Source: CAZQGO01 sp964593065 (lineage in GTDB: Bacteria; Oederibacteriota; JAAXVQ01). From it: 64,000 nucleotides of DNA. Every line of letters begins with the position of its first letter. Positions within the stretch are counted from its first letter, which is position 1. Under the pieces are notes generated by a model. That model was given only the letters and a program-made list of their open reading frames with translations, was not told where the DNA came from and did not search any database. The stretch is from the NCBI GenBank assembly GCA_964593065.1, contig CAZQGO010000014.1, positions 7,218-71,217 on the forward strand, written 5' to 3'. Position numbers and translations under genes: made by a program. Shown one piece after another: positions 40,135 to 48,577 of this stretch.

Positions 40135-40164
40135 AATCTAGCATTAGAGCCGCAGCCGGCGCAA
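40135..40164 (-). promoter_or_regulatory. candidate promoter of tyrS
   Basis: On the minus strand TTGCGC (40164-40159) and TAGATT (40140-40135) are 18 bases apart. Confidence 0.4.
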
Positions 40165-40251
40165 CGGAAAAATTCTCGGCCCGTCTGCCCTGCGGCGGCA
40201 AATTGTGGTAGAATGCTGCACATCCATTCTGCAGGAAGGAAGCCACGTTCC

Positions 40252-42603
40252 ATGTCTCCTGAATCCTCCCGGACTCCCGGCCGGGACCAGTCTGCCGGGC
40301 TCTCCGGGCCGGCCTCCAAGAAACAGATCAACCTGCTGCATGACGCCCGTGAAAAGCCGCCGGTGGCGGCGGCTCCCTTCTGGACCTTGAGCCGCGGCTT
40401 GTTGCTGGCCTTCACTCTCGCCACCGCGATCGTCGGCGGCGTCCTGTTCGGAGTCCTGATGACTTTTTTGGGCGAAATCCCCCTGGCTTCGGACCTCAAG
40501 GCCTATCAGCCTTCCCTGGCCACAAAAATCTACGACGCCAAGGGCAATCTCGTTACCGAGTTGTTCTCGGAACAGCGCACCCTCGTGACGTTGGACCAAG
40601 TGCCCAAGCAGATGCAGCAGGCGGTCATCGCCATCGAGGACAACAACTTCTACCAGCATTTCGGCATCCAGTTTTCCGGTATCTTGCGCTCCTTCATGGT
40701 GAATTTTTTACACAAGCGCTACAAACAAGGGGGGTCGACCATCACCCAGCAGCTGGCCCGCAACATGTTCCTGACCATGCGCAAGACCATCGAGCGCAAA
40801 ATCAAGGAAATCATCCTGGCCCTGCAGATCGAGCGCACCTACACCAAGAACGAAATCCTGGAGATGTACCTGAACCAGATTTATTTCGGCAACGGGGCCT
40901 ACGGCATCGAATCCGCATCCCGGGCTTACTTCGGGAAACACGCCCAGGACCTCAACTTGGCGGAATGCGCACTGATCGCCGGCCTGCCGCAGGCGCCGAA
41001 CACCTATAACCCCTACCGCAATCTGAAGCGCGCGCGCCAGCGCCGCAATCTGGTGCTGACGCAGATGCAGCGCCTGGGGTACATCAGCGCCCAGGAAGCG
41101 GCGGAGGCCAAGGCCGCGCCGATCGAATTGTCCTCCATCGAAATTTCGGAGGCGCCGTATTTCGTGGAGTACGTGCGGCAGCAATTGGAGGACCGCTACG
41201 GCAGCAACGCCATTTACAAGGGGGGCTTGAAGGTCTATACCACCCTGGACCTGCCGCTGCAGCGGATGGCCCAGGACGCCATGAACGAGGGCCTGGCCGA
41301 GGCCGAGAAAATCATCAACCCCCAGCTTGCCACCGTGCCGGGCCAGCCGCCCGAAAAGCTGCAGTGCGCCCTGCTGGTGGAAAACCCGGCGACCGGCGAA
41401 ATCAAGGCCATGATCGGCGGCCGCAATTTCAAGGAAAGCAAGTTCAACCGGGCGGTGCAGGCCCAACGGCAGCCGGGTTCGGCCTTCAAGCCGTTCATTT
41501 ACACCGCGGCCATTTCCAAGGGCTTCACCCAGGCGGACATGATCCTGGACGCTCCGGTGGTTTTCAAAAACGAAGACGGCGAGGTGTGGAAACCCGGTAA
41601 TTTTTCGAACACATTCCACGGGCCCACCACCCTGCGCACCGCGCTCACTCATTCCCGAAACGTCGTGACGGTGAAACTGCTCGACAAGATCGGCGTCAAC
41701 AGCGCCATCGAGACGGCCCGGCGGCTCGGCATTGCCTCGCCCTTGAAACCCTTCCTCACCCTGGCCCTGGGAGCCTCGGAGGTGAACCTCCTGGAACTGG
41801 TATCGGCCTACGGCTGCTTCCCCAACCGGGGCATCCGCGCCGAGCCCGTTTCCATTCTGCGGGTGGAGGATGCAGAGGGCAATATCCTGGAAGAGAACAC
41901 TTCGTTGCGCCAGGAAGTGCTCGATGACGGCACCGCCGCCATCCTGGTTGACTTGCTGCAAAACGTGGTCAACCGGGGCACCGGCTACACGGTGCGGCGC
42001 CTGGGCTTCAAGTATCCCGCCGGCGGCAAAACCGGAACCACGAACGATTACACGGACGCCTGGTTCATCGGCTTTACGGGCGATTACGTGGCTGGAATCT
42101 GGCTGGGACTGGACTCGCACGCGAGTCTGGGCCGGGGGATCACGGGCGGCAAGGTCGCGTCACCGATCTGGGCCAAACTCATGCTCAAGGTTTACGCCGA
42201 GCACAAGCCCAAGGCCTTCCCGCGTTCCGAAAACGTCACGGCCGTTAATTTCTGCCAGGTCTCGGGCCTGCTCGCCAACCCGGAATGCGGGTCGAATGCC
42301 CAGGAGGGGTTGTTCGCGTTGGGAACGGCCCCGACCCGTTATTGCGACGTGCATCGGGCGGCGGGCAGCGTCCAGGCTCCCGCCTACAATCTGAACGTTT
42401 CTCCGGACTTGGTCCAGGTCACGGGAGAGGGCCAGGCGGAAGGCCTCCAGGACGAGGAGGACGGCGAGGCGGCCCCCTTGCATCCGCGGGCGCGCCCCGC
42501 ACGGCCGGATACGGGCCCGGAGGACGACGAAGCTCCCGAGGGCGAACAACCTGCGGTCCCGGTGTTTTCCCCGGCCGGGCGCTCACGTCCGCCGCAACTT
42601 TGA
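40252..42603 (+). CDS. mrcA: penicillin-binding protein 1A (bifunctional transglycosylase/transpeptidase)
   Basis: The protein has 783 residues: a short cytoplasmic N-terminus, one signal-anchor helix (about 50-75), a GT51 domain with IAIEDNNFYQHFGI and GGSTITQQLARN, and a transpeptidase domain with the nucleophile motif SAFK (PGSAFKPF), SRN and KTGTTNDYTDAW. It polymerises and cross-links peptidoglycan in the periplasm. The C-terminal tail of about 60 residues is acidic and Pro-rich (EEDGEAAP, DTGPEDDEAPEGE) and not part of the family core. ATG 40252 follows AAGGAAG. It is divergent from tyrS and convergent with ppdK across a shared terminator. Confidence 0.97.
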   Translation: MSPESSRTPGRDQSAGLSGPASKKQINLLHDAREKPPVAAAPFWTLSRGLLLAFTLATAIVGGVLFGVLMTFLGEIPLASDLKAYQPSLATKIYDAKGNLVTELFSEQRTLVTLDQVPKQMQQAVIAIEDNNFYQHFGIQFSGILRSFMVNFLHKRYKQGGSTITQQLARNMFLTMRKTIERKIKEIILALQIERTYTKNEILEMYLNQIYFGNGAYGIESASRAYFGKHAQDLNLAECALIAGLPQAPNTYNPYRNLKRARQRRNLVLTQMQRLGYISAQEAAEAKAAPIELSSIEISEAPYFVEYVRQQLEDRYGSNAIYKGGLKVYTTLDLPLQRMAQDAMNEGLAEAEKIINPQLATVPGQPPEKLQCALLVENPATGEIKAMIGGRNFKESKFNRAVQAQRQPGSAFKPFIYTAAISKGFTQADMILDAPVVFKNEDGEVWKPGNFSNTFHGPTTLRTALTHSRNVVTVKLLDKIGVNSAIETARRLGIASPLKPFLTLALGASEVNLLELVSAYGCFPNRGIRAEPVSILRVEDAEGNILEENTSLRQEVLDDGTAAILVDLLQNVVNRGTGYTVRRLGFKYPAGGKTGTTNDYTDAWFIGFTGDYVAGIWLGLDSHASLGRGITGGKVASPIWAKLMLKVYAEHKPKAFPRSENVTAVNFCQVSGLLANPECGSNAQEGLFALGTAPTRYCDVHRAAGSVQAPAYNLNVSPDLVQVTGEGQAEGLQDEEDGEAAPLHPRARPARPDTGPEDDEAPEGEQPAVPVFSPAGRSRPPQL

Positions 42604-42651
42604 CCGTCCCGCCGGCCGTCCGCAGGAGGCCGGTTTTTCCGTTTCACAGGT

Positions 42652-42692
42652 AAAAAAAAACGCCCCGGGCTGTGCAGCCCGGGGCGTTTTTT
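42652..42692. terminator. bidirectional Rho-independent terminator
   Basis: A 12-base stem (CGCCCCGGGCTG with CAGCCCGGGGCG) has TTTTTT on the plus side and nine A residues on the other, serving mrcA and ppdK. Confidence 0.95.
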
Positions 42693-42700
42693 GCTTGCGA

Positions 42701-45457
42701 CTACCGTTTGCGCCGGGATTTCCCTTGGGCTCGCTTTGCCCGGGATTTGGCTGCCGCGCCCTTCCTGACCGGTTGCACCTTGCCGGCCTTGTCCGCCAGT
42801 GCGGCCTGCGCGGCCGCCAAGCGTGCGATCGGCACGCGGTAAGGCGAGCAAGACACGTAGTTCAACCCCAATTGGTGGCAGAACACCACCGAGGCCGGAT
42901 CCCCGCCGTGCTCGCCGCAGATGCCGAGCTTGATGTCCGGCCGCGTGCCGCGGCCTCCGCACACGCCCTGGCGCATCAATTCCCCCACGCCCACGATGTC
43001 CAGGGTCTGGAAAGGATCCTTCTCGAGGATCTTCTTGTCCAGGTATACCTTGGTGAATTTTCCGGCGTCATCGCGGGAAAAACCCAGGGTGGTCTGCGTC
43101 AAGTCGTTGGTGCCGAAGGAAAAGAATTCCGCCTCCCGGGCGATTTCGTCTGCGGTAATTGCGGCCCGGGGCAGTTCGATCATGGTGCCGATCAGGTAGG
43201 TGAATTTGATTTTTTTCTCCTGCATGACCTCGTTCAAGACCTTGACGGCCAGATCCTTCTGGTTCTTCAGTTCCCTGGCGTTTCCCACCAGGGGGATCAT
43301 GATCTCGGGAATGACCTTGTTGCCGGCGGCATGGCATTCGGCCGCGGCTTCGGCGATGGCCCGGATTTGCATCTCGGTGATTTCGGGATAGGCAATGCCG
43401 AGCCGGCAGCCGCGCAGCCCCAGCATGGGATTCAGTTCGTGCAGATCCTGAACGCGGGCCAGGATGCGCTTTTTCTCCGCCAAGTCGGGAGACATGGGAT
43501 TGGAAATCTCGAGCTTGGCGATTTCCACCATCAACTCCTCCCGCTTGGGCAAAAATTCATGCAGGGGCGGATCCAGCAGGCGGATGGTCACGGGAAACCC
43601 GCGCATGCTGTCGAAGAGCCCCTTGAAGTCCGAGCGCTGCATGGGCAGGAGCCGGTTCAGGGCTTCGCGCCGGCCGCCTTCGTCCTCCGCCATGATCATG
43701 GCCTGCATGTGGGACAAGCGTTCTTCCGCGAAGAACATGTGTTCCGTGCGGCACAGCCCGATGCCCTCGGCGCCGAACTCGCGGGCCTTCTCGGCGTCGC
43801 GGGGAATATCCGCATTGGCCCGCACCTTCAGCCGGCGGTATCCGTCCACCCAGACCATGAAGGCGGCAAAATCGCCGGACAGTTCGGGATCGATGGTCGG
43901 GACCTTGCCTTCCAGCACCCGGCCCGTGCTCCCGTCCAGGGAGATCCAGTCCCCCTCGCGCAGGATTTTTCCGTCCACCTCGAAGGATTTCCCGTCCTCG
44001 TGGATCTTGATGTCCTCGCAACCGGCCACGCAGCACTTGCCCATGCCGCGGGCGACCACTGCGGCGTGGCTGGTCATGCCGCCCCGGGCGGTCAAAATGC
44101 CGCGGGCGACTTCCATGCCGTGGATGTCGTCCGGGGTGGTTTCCTCCCGTACCAGGATCACTTCCTGGTCGCGCTCCTCGGCCCAGTGCACGGCGTCTTC
44201 GGCGGTGAAAACGACGCGGCCGGCCGCTGCGCCGGGCGAGGCCGGCAGGCCCTTGGCCAGCACCTTGACGTCTCCCTTGGGATCGAAGACGGGATGGAGC
44301 AGCTGGTCCAGCTGGTTCGGCTGCACCCGGCCTACGGCCTCGGCCTTGGTGACCAGGCCCTCTTTGACCATGTCCACGGCGATCTTGATGGCCGCCATGG
44401 CCGTGCGCTTCCCGGTCCGGGTTTGCAGCATGAACAGCTTGCCCTTCTCAATCGTGAATTCGAAATCCTGCACGTCCCGGTAGTGCTTCTCGAGCCGCTT
44501 GGTGATGGCGTGCAGCTGCCGGTACACGCCCGGCATTTCCTGCTCGAGTTTGGAGATCGGCTGGGGCGTGCGCACGCCGGCCACCACGTCCTCGCCCTGG
44601 GCGTTGGTCAGATATTCCCCATAAAAGATGTTTTCGCCGGTCGAGGGATTCCGCGTGAAGCCCACCCCCGTGCCGGAGTCATCGCCCATGTTGCCGAACA
44701 CCATGGCCTGGATGTTGACGGCGGTGCCCAGATTGTCGGGGATGTCGTTCATCTTGCGGTAGTAGATGGCCCGGTCGTTGTTCCAGGAGCGGAAGACGGC
44801 GTCGCGCGCCATGCTCAACTGGGTCATGGGATCCTGCGGGAAATCGCGGCCCGCGTGCTTGCGGGTCTGTTCCTTGTAGGTCGTGATCAATTCCTTGAGG
44901 TGCGTCGCGTTGAGTTCCGTGTCCAGTTTCACGCCCACATTGGCCTTCTTCGCGCTCAGTGCTTTTTCATAGACTTCTTTTTCGATTTCCAGCACGACGT
45001 TTCCGAACATCTGGATAAAGCGCCGGTAGCTGTCGTAGGCGAAGCGCTCATTGCCGACGCCCGCGGCCAAACCCTGCACCGTCACGTCGTTCAAACCCAG
45101 GTTGAGGATGGTATCCATCATGCCGGGCATGGAAAATTTCGCACCCGAGCGGACGGACACCAGCAGCGGATTGTTCGGGTCCCCGAATTTCTTGCCCATG
45201 GCCTTTTCCAGCCTGGCCAGGTGGACTTTGATTTCCGCGTCCAGGCCGGCGGGCACCTTGCGGTTGTTCCGGTCGAAGAGGATGCAAGCCGCGGTATTGA
45301 TGGTGAAGCCCGGCGGCACCGGCACGCCCGCATTGGTCATTTCCGCCAAGCCGGCCCCCTTGCCGCCCAGGAGGTCGCGCATGCCGCCGTTGCCCTCCGC
45401 CTTGCCGTTCCCGAAAAAGAAGACGAATTTCTGCTTTGCTTTGGATTGTTTTGCCAT
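42701..45457 (-). CDS. ppdK: pyruvate, phosphate dikinase
   Basis: The 918-residue protein has an N-terminal ATP-grasp domain (GGKGAGLAEM, GDPNNPLLVSVRSGAKFSMPG), a phosphohistidine domain with GGMTSHAAVVARG (catalytic His near 470) and a C-terminal PEP/pyruvate domain with CRTEHMFF and CGEHGGDP (catalytic Cys). It interconverts pyruvate, ATP and phosphate with PEP, AMP and diphosphate, in gluconeogenesis or glycolysis of anaerobes. The last 25 residues are a basic extension (KSRAKRAQGKSRRKR) beyond the usual end. ATG 45457 follows AAGGGG. It lies at the end of the ybeY-recO-glyQS region, as in many bacteria. Confidence 0.98.
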   Translation of the reverse strand: MAKQSKAKQKFVFFFGNGKAEGNGGMRDLLGGKGAGLAEMTNAGVPVPPGFTINTAACILFDRNNRKVPAGLDAEIKVHLARLEKAMGKKFGDPNNPLLVSVRSGAKFSMPGMMDTILNLGLNDVTVQGLAAGVGNERFAYDSYRRFIQMFGNVVLEIEKEVYEKALSAKKANVGVKLDTELNATHLKELITTYKEQTRKHAGRDFPQDPMTQLSMARDAVFRSWNNDRAIYYRKMNDIPDNLGTAVNIQAMVFGNMGDDSGTGVGFTRNPSTGENIFYGEYLTNAQGEDVVAGVRTPQPISKLEQEMPGVYRQLHAITKRLEKHYRDVQDFEFTIEKGKLFMLQTRTGKRTAMAAIKIAVDMVKEGLVTKAEAVGRVQPNQLDQLLHPVFDPKGDVKVLAKGLPASPGAAAGRVVFTAEDAVHWAEERDQEVILVREETTPDDIHGMEVARGILTARGGMTSHAAVVARGMGKCCVAGCEDIKIHEDGKSFEVDGKILREGDWISLDGSTGRVLEGKVPTIDPELSGDFAAFMVWVDGYRRLKVRANADIPRDAEKAREFGAEGIGLCRTEHMFFAEERLSHMQAMIMAEDEGGRREALNRLLPMQRSDFKGLFDSMRGFPVTIRLLDPPLHEFLPKREELMVEIAKLEISNPMSPDLAEKKRILARVQDLHELNPMLGLRGCRLGIAYPEITEMQIRAIAEAAAECHAAGNKVIPEIMIPLVGNARELKNQKDLAVKVLNEVMQEKKIKFTYLIGTMIELPRAAITADEIAREAEFFSFGTNDLTQTTLGFSRDDAGKFTKVYLDKKILEKDPFQTLDIVGVGELMRQGVCGGRGTRPDIKLGICGEHGGDPASVVFCHQLGLNYVSCSPYRVPIARLAAAQAALADKAGKVQPVRKGAAAKSRAKRAQGKSRRKR

Positions 45458-45709
45458 GCCGCTTTAAACCCCTTCCTAAAAAAATATTTTCGCTGCTGTT
45501 CCGTGCGGACCGTGCGCTCCTTATGGCTCAACTGGAATGCGCTGGATAAGGACCAGGAGGATAAACCGGACTTTTTTGCATCGGCAAAGACCGAAAAGTC
45601 GTGAAATAGTAGCACACTCTTTTCAGGCTTCGCAACTAAATTTTAAGGATATTTGCCCGCTCGAGCCGGAACGGCCGGCGCCGCAAAAAGAGCGTATTTC
45701 CAGGGACAT

Positions 45710-46741
45710 TCAGGGTCTCGCCGCCTGTTGTTCCGGGGGGCCTTCGTGAGCTTCGCGGCGGACCAACAGGCCCCAGCGGGCGGGAAATCCGCGCACGTCC
45801 ACGTGCAGGAAAGGCCCGTGTTGCGCGTTTTTGCGGTAGAGGCTTAACCCCCCGACCAGTCGCGTTTCCTGCGGGTCGCGGTCCAAGGCCTCGCTGATTT
45901 CGTACACCACCTCGAGATCCCTGAAATCCACCGCCCCGTCCCGGTTCAGGTCGTCCTGCCGCCCGTCCCCGTCTTCATCGATGAACAGATCGGCCGCGCG
46001 TCCCCACTGGTGGGCGCTGAACGTGCTGTTCCCCAGGCGACGATTGTAGGCGGGCGTGCGGAAGCCGCTCAGGATGGTGAAGGTCCGGCAGGCGTAACCC
46101 CGGCGGTTTACCTCGGCCAGCAGCTTTTCCAATTTCCGGAGCAACGCGTGGTCCAAGACGAGGTACTTGGGAAAAGCCCCGGGCTGTTTGCACAGGAACT
46201 GCTTGAGCTGGAAATGCGGGCTGACCCAGGTTTCCAGGTTCTGGGCGGTCGCCCGGATGAATCCCCGGGGCGGCGCGTACACTGCGCTGTGCACGCCGGC
46301 GCGGCGCGGATACCGGCCGACCCGGCGGCCGGAGGGATCCCGCAGATCGGAAGCGGGCACCAGGACAAAGCAATTCAGCCGCACCTCCGGCCCGCCGCGC
46401 CGCGGCCGCAGGTTCGCCTGGTACAGCCCCGGCGCGGCGGGGGGCAGCCACCGCCATTTCCCCGGACCCAAGCCGCGCACGCGGCCCGCGCCGGCCCGGA
46501 AGCCGTACCTCCGGCCCGGGCGGGCACGAAGGATTTCCACCGTCAGCTCCTCGCCCGGGAGCAGGCAATAGCTCTGCACGGTATAATCGCTGCGTTCCTG
46601 GTTGACGCCGACCACGGTGTCGCACCGTCCCGGATCAAACTCGGCTGGCGGCCCGGCCGGCGCCGTGCGGCAGAACCCCGCCACAGCCGCCAGGATGAGG
46701 AGGCCCCCTCCCAAACGATATTTTCTTCGCGTCCCGAACAT
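45710..46741 (-). CDS. exported M15-type peptidase with EF-hand-like insert
   Basis: This 343-residue protein has a signal peptide (1-30) and an N-terminal beta-rich domain (about 35-160). The C-terminal zinc peptidase domain shows SGFRTPAYNR, the ligand block SAHQWGRAADLF and HGPFLHVDVRG, as in the DUF882/YcbK-like and M15 D-Ala-D-Ala carboxypeptidase groups. Between the ligands sits DEDGDGRQDDLNRDGAVDF, which looks like paired EF-hand/dockerin calcium loops. It would trim peptidoglycan stem peptides. ATG 46741 follows GGGGGAGG. It follows the L,D-transpeptidase gene by 44 bases, a functional pair. Confidence 0.85.
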   Translation of the reverse strand: MFGTRRKYRLGGGLLILAAVAGFCRTAPAGPPAEFDPGRCDTVVGVNQERSDYTVQSYCLLPGEELTVEILRARPGRRYGFRAGAGRVRGLGPGKWRWLPPAAPGLYQANLRPRRGGPEVRLNCFVLVPASDLRDPSGRRVGRYPRRAGVHSAVYAPPRGFIRATAQNLETWVSPHFQLKQFLCKQPGAFPKYLVLDHALLRKLEKLLAEVNRRGYACRTFTILSGFRTPAYNRRLGNSTFSAHQWGRAADLFIDEDGDGRQDDLNRDGAVDFRDLEVVYEISEALDRDPQETRLVGGLSLYRKNAQHGPFLHVDVRGFPARWGLLVRREAHEGPPEQQAARP

Positions 46742-46785
46742 GCGTTTTTCCTCCCCCGGGTCTTGAACCGAAACCATTCGCGCCC

Positions 46786-48564
46786 TCACGGCCACGCCGG
46801 GGTCTCTTCGAGTACCCGGCTCAAGCGCGCGTCGCGTCCATACAGGTCCCGGCGAAACTGCACGGTTCCGTCCGGATCCACCCAGGCCGTGAAATAAAGA
46901 ATATAGATCGGCACGGGATGGCGCAGCCGGACCTTGAACTCCTGCTGGGTCTCCAGAATCCCGCGCACGCGGGCCTCGGACCATGGCGCCGTTCCCTCGC
47001 CCGCCAGAATCTTGAGCGCCAGTTCCAGGGGCTTCTCAATCCGGATGCAGCCGGAACTGAAATCGCGCACCTCCTGATCGAACAGCCCCCGGCTGGGCGT
47101 GTCGTGCAGGTAGACGTTGAAGGGATTGGGAAACATGAATTTGATTCCGCCCAGCGGATTGTTCGGCCCGGGTGCCTGGCGAAAACGGTAACGCTGGTAA
47201 AACGCCTCGGGCGGCACGCGGGACCAATCCACGCCGCTCGGGTCAACCGGCTCAGCCTGATCCGCCCAGCCCTGCAGGACGGTGATGCCGAATTTTTGCA
47301 GATAGGCCGGATCCCGGCAGATCAGGGGCAGCTTGTCCCGGATTAAAATATCCGGGGGAATTTCCCAAACCGGGTTGAATACCAGGGAAACCATCCGGTT
47401 TCCGAAAACGGGCGTCTGCCGGTACTGCTGGCCCACGACCACGCGCATGGTCAGCGAAGTCTTCCCGTGCTCCGACCATTCCAACTTGAAATCGGGCACG
47501 TTCACCCAAATATAACGCTCTCCCAACTCCCGCGGCAGCCAGCGGTAGCGCTCCAGGTTCAATTCCAGCCTGCGGATCACCTGCGCCAGAGGCTCGTTTA
47601 ACCTCCGCCACGTTTCCTCGTCCGGCGCGCCGGTGGCCGGCAGGCCGTGCCGGGCCTGAAAATGCTTGACCGCGGCTTCCACGCCCAGATCGAAGAGGCG
47701 TTCGTCCGGCGCCGGCGCCGGCGATAAATCCCCCAGCAGGCGCAGTTTGTTCCTCAGGGCCAGAACGCGCCAGTCAATCGTTCCCATTTCCATGGCGGGA
47801 TGTTCCGGGATGGCCGCCCAGGCTTCCTGGCTCGCGAGCTCACGGTATTTCTTCAAGGCCAGTCGCAGGCGGCGGTAGCGGTTCAGCGTCGGAAAGAGGG
47901 ACTGGATGCTGGCACCCACCCGCTGGCTCGCCAGGGCGCGTTCCAGACGCGACTCGAGGTCCGGCGGTTTCGCATTCTCGCCCGGCCCGGCGATGTATTC
48001 CGGTTCCGCCGCCCGGCCGCGAAGCGCGTGCGTGGCAAAAGAAAAATACGCGTCCGTCAGCAGCAGTTCCAGAGAAGCCAGCTGCACGGCCCGGCCCGGC
48101 TCCTGTTCCGAAGAGGTCTCCGGGGCGCCGGTCTTGCCCAAAAGCTTGATGATCTTCTCCGCGTGGTAATCCTCGGGCCTGAGGCCATCGCGGTCTGCGG
48201 CCTGAACGGCGTGCAGCAAATTATAGGCCTGCACCTGCGGACCGGCGTCGTCGCTCCAGGCCGGACGGAAGTCTCGGGCCCGGTAAAAAGCCTGCAGGGA
48301 CAGGCCGGACGCCAAACGCTCGCCCTCGATGTACAGCTCGGGCGTAAAAAACCTGGCCTGCAGGCGCCGCTCCAGCTGGGTCTGCACTTGCCGGGACAGG
48401 GATTCGGCCTCGGCGTCGGGTTCGGCCGCGCCGCCAAGCCACGGGGCCAGGGGTCCGGCCAGCCAGCCGGCGGCGAGCAGTATCCCCGCGGCGGCCACGA
48501 TCATCCCGCGCCGGCCTGCCGGCCCGCCGCCTGTCCCACCGCTCTCCCCGCGCCGCCCGGTCAT
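46786..48564 (-). CDS. L,D-transpeptidase (YcbB/LdtD type)
   Basis: The protein has 592 residues: an N-terminal signal-anchor (about 20-42), a scaffold region, a peptidoglycan-binding-like helix bundle (about 290-335) and a YkuD catalytic domain with HDTPSRGLFDQE followed by FSSGCIRI; the Cys of SSGCIR is the nucleophile. It forms 3-3 cross-links in peptidoglycan at the outer face of the inner membrane. ATG 48564 lies 13 bases after the glyS stop but has a weak ribosome site. Adjacent to an M15 peptidase. Confidence 0.95.
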   Translation of the reverse strand: MTGRRGESGGTGGGPAGRRGMIVAAAGILLAAGWLAGPLAPWLGGAAEPDAEAESLSRQVQTQLERRLQARFFTPELYIEGERLASGLSLQAFYRARDFRPAWSDDAGPQVQAYNLLHAVQAADRDGLRPEDYHAEKIIKLLGKTGAPETSSEQEPGRAVQLASLELLLTDAYFSFATHALRGRAAEPEYIAGPGENAKPPDLESRLERALASQRVGASIQSLFPTLNRYRRLRLALKKYRELASQEAWAAIPEHPAMEMGTIDWRVLALRNKLRLLGDLSPAPAPDERLFDLGVEAAVKHFQARHGLPATGAPDEETWRRLNEPLAQVIRRLELNLERYRWLPRELGERYIWVNVPDFKLEWSEHGKTSLTMRVVVGQQYRQTPVFGNRMVSLVFNPVWEIPPDILIRDKLPLICRDPAYLQKFGITVLQGWADQAEPVDPSGVDWSRVPPEAFYQRYRFRQAPGPNNPLGGIKFMFPNPFNVYLHDTPSRGLFDQEVRDFSSGCIRIEKPLELALKILAGEGTAPWSEARVRGILETQQEFKVRLRHPVPIYILYFTAWVDPDGTVQFRRDLYGRDARLSRVLEETPAWP

Positions 48565-48577
48565 ACCGCCCGGCGGC

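Noticed and set aside
42695..45604. Very long open frame (969 codons) on the plus strand opposite ppdK
   Set aside because: It mirrors a well-supported enzyme gene, has no ribosome site or family pattern, and is a common effect of high GC content.
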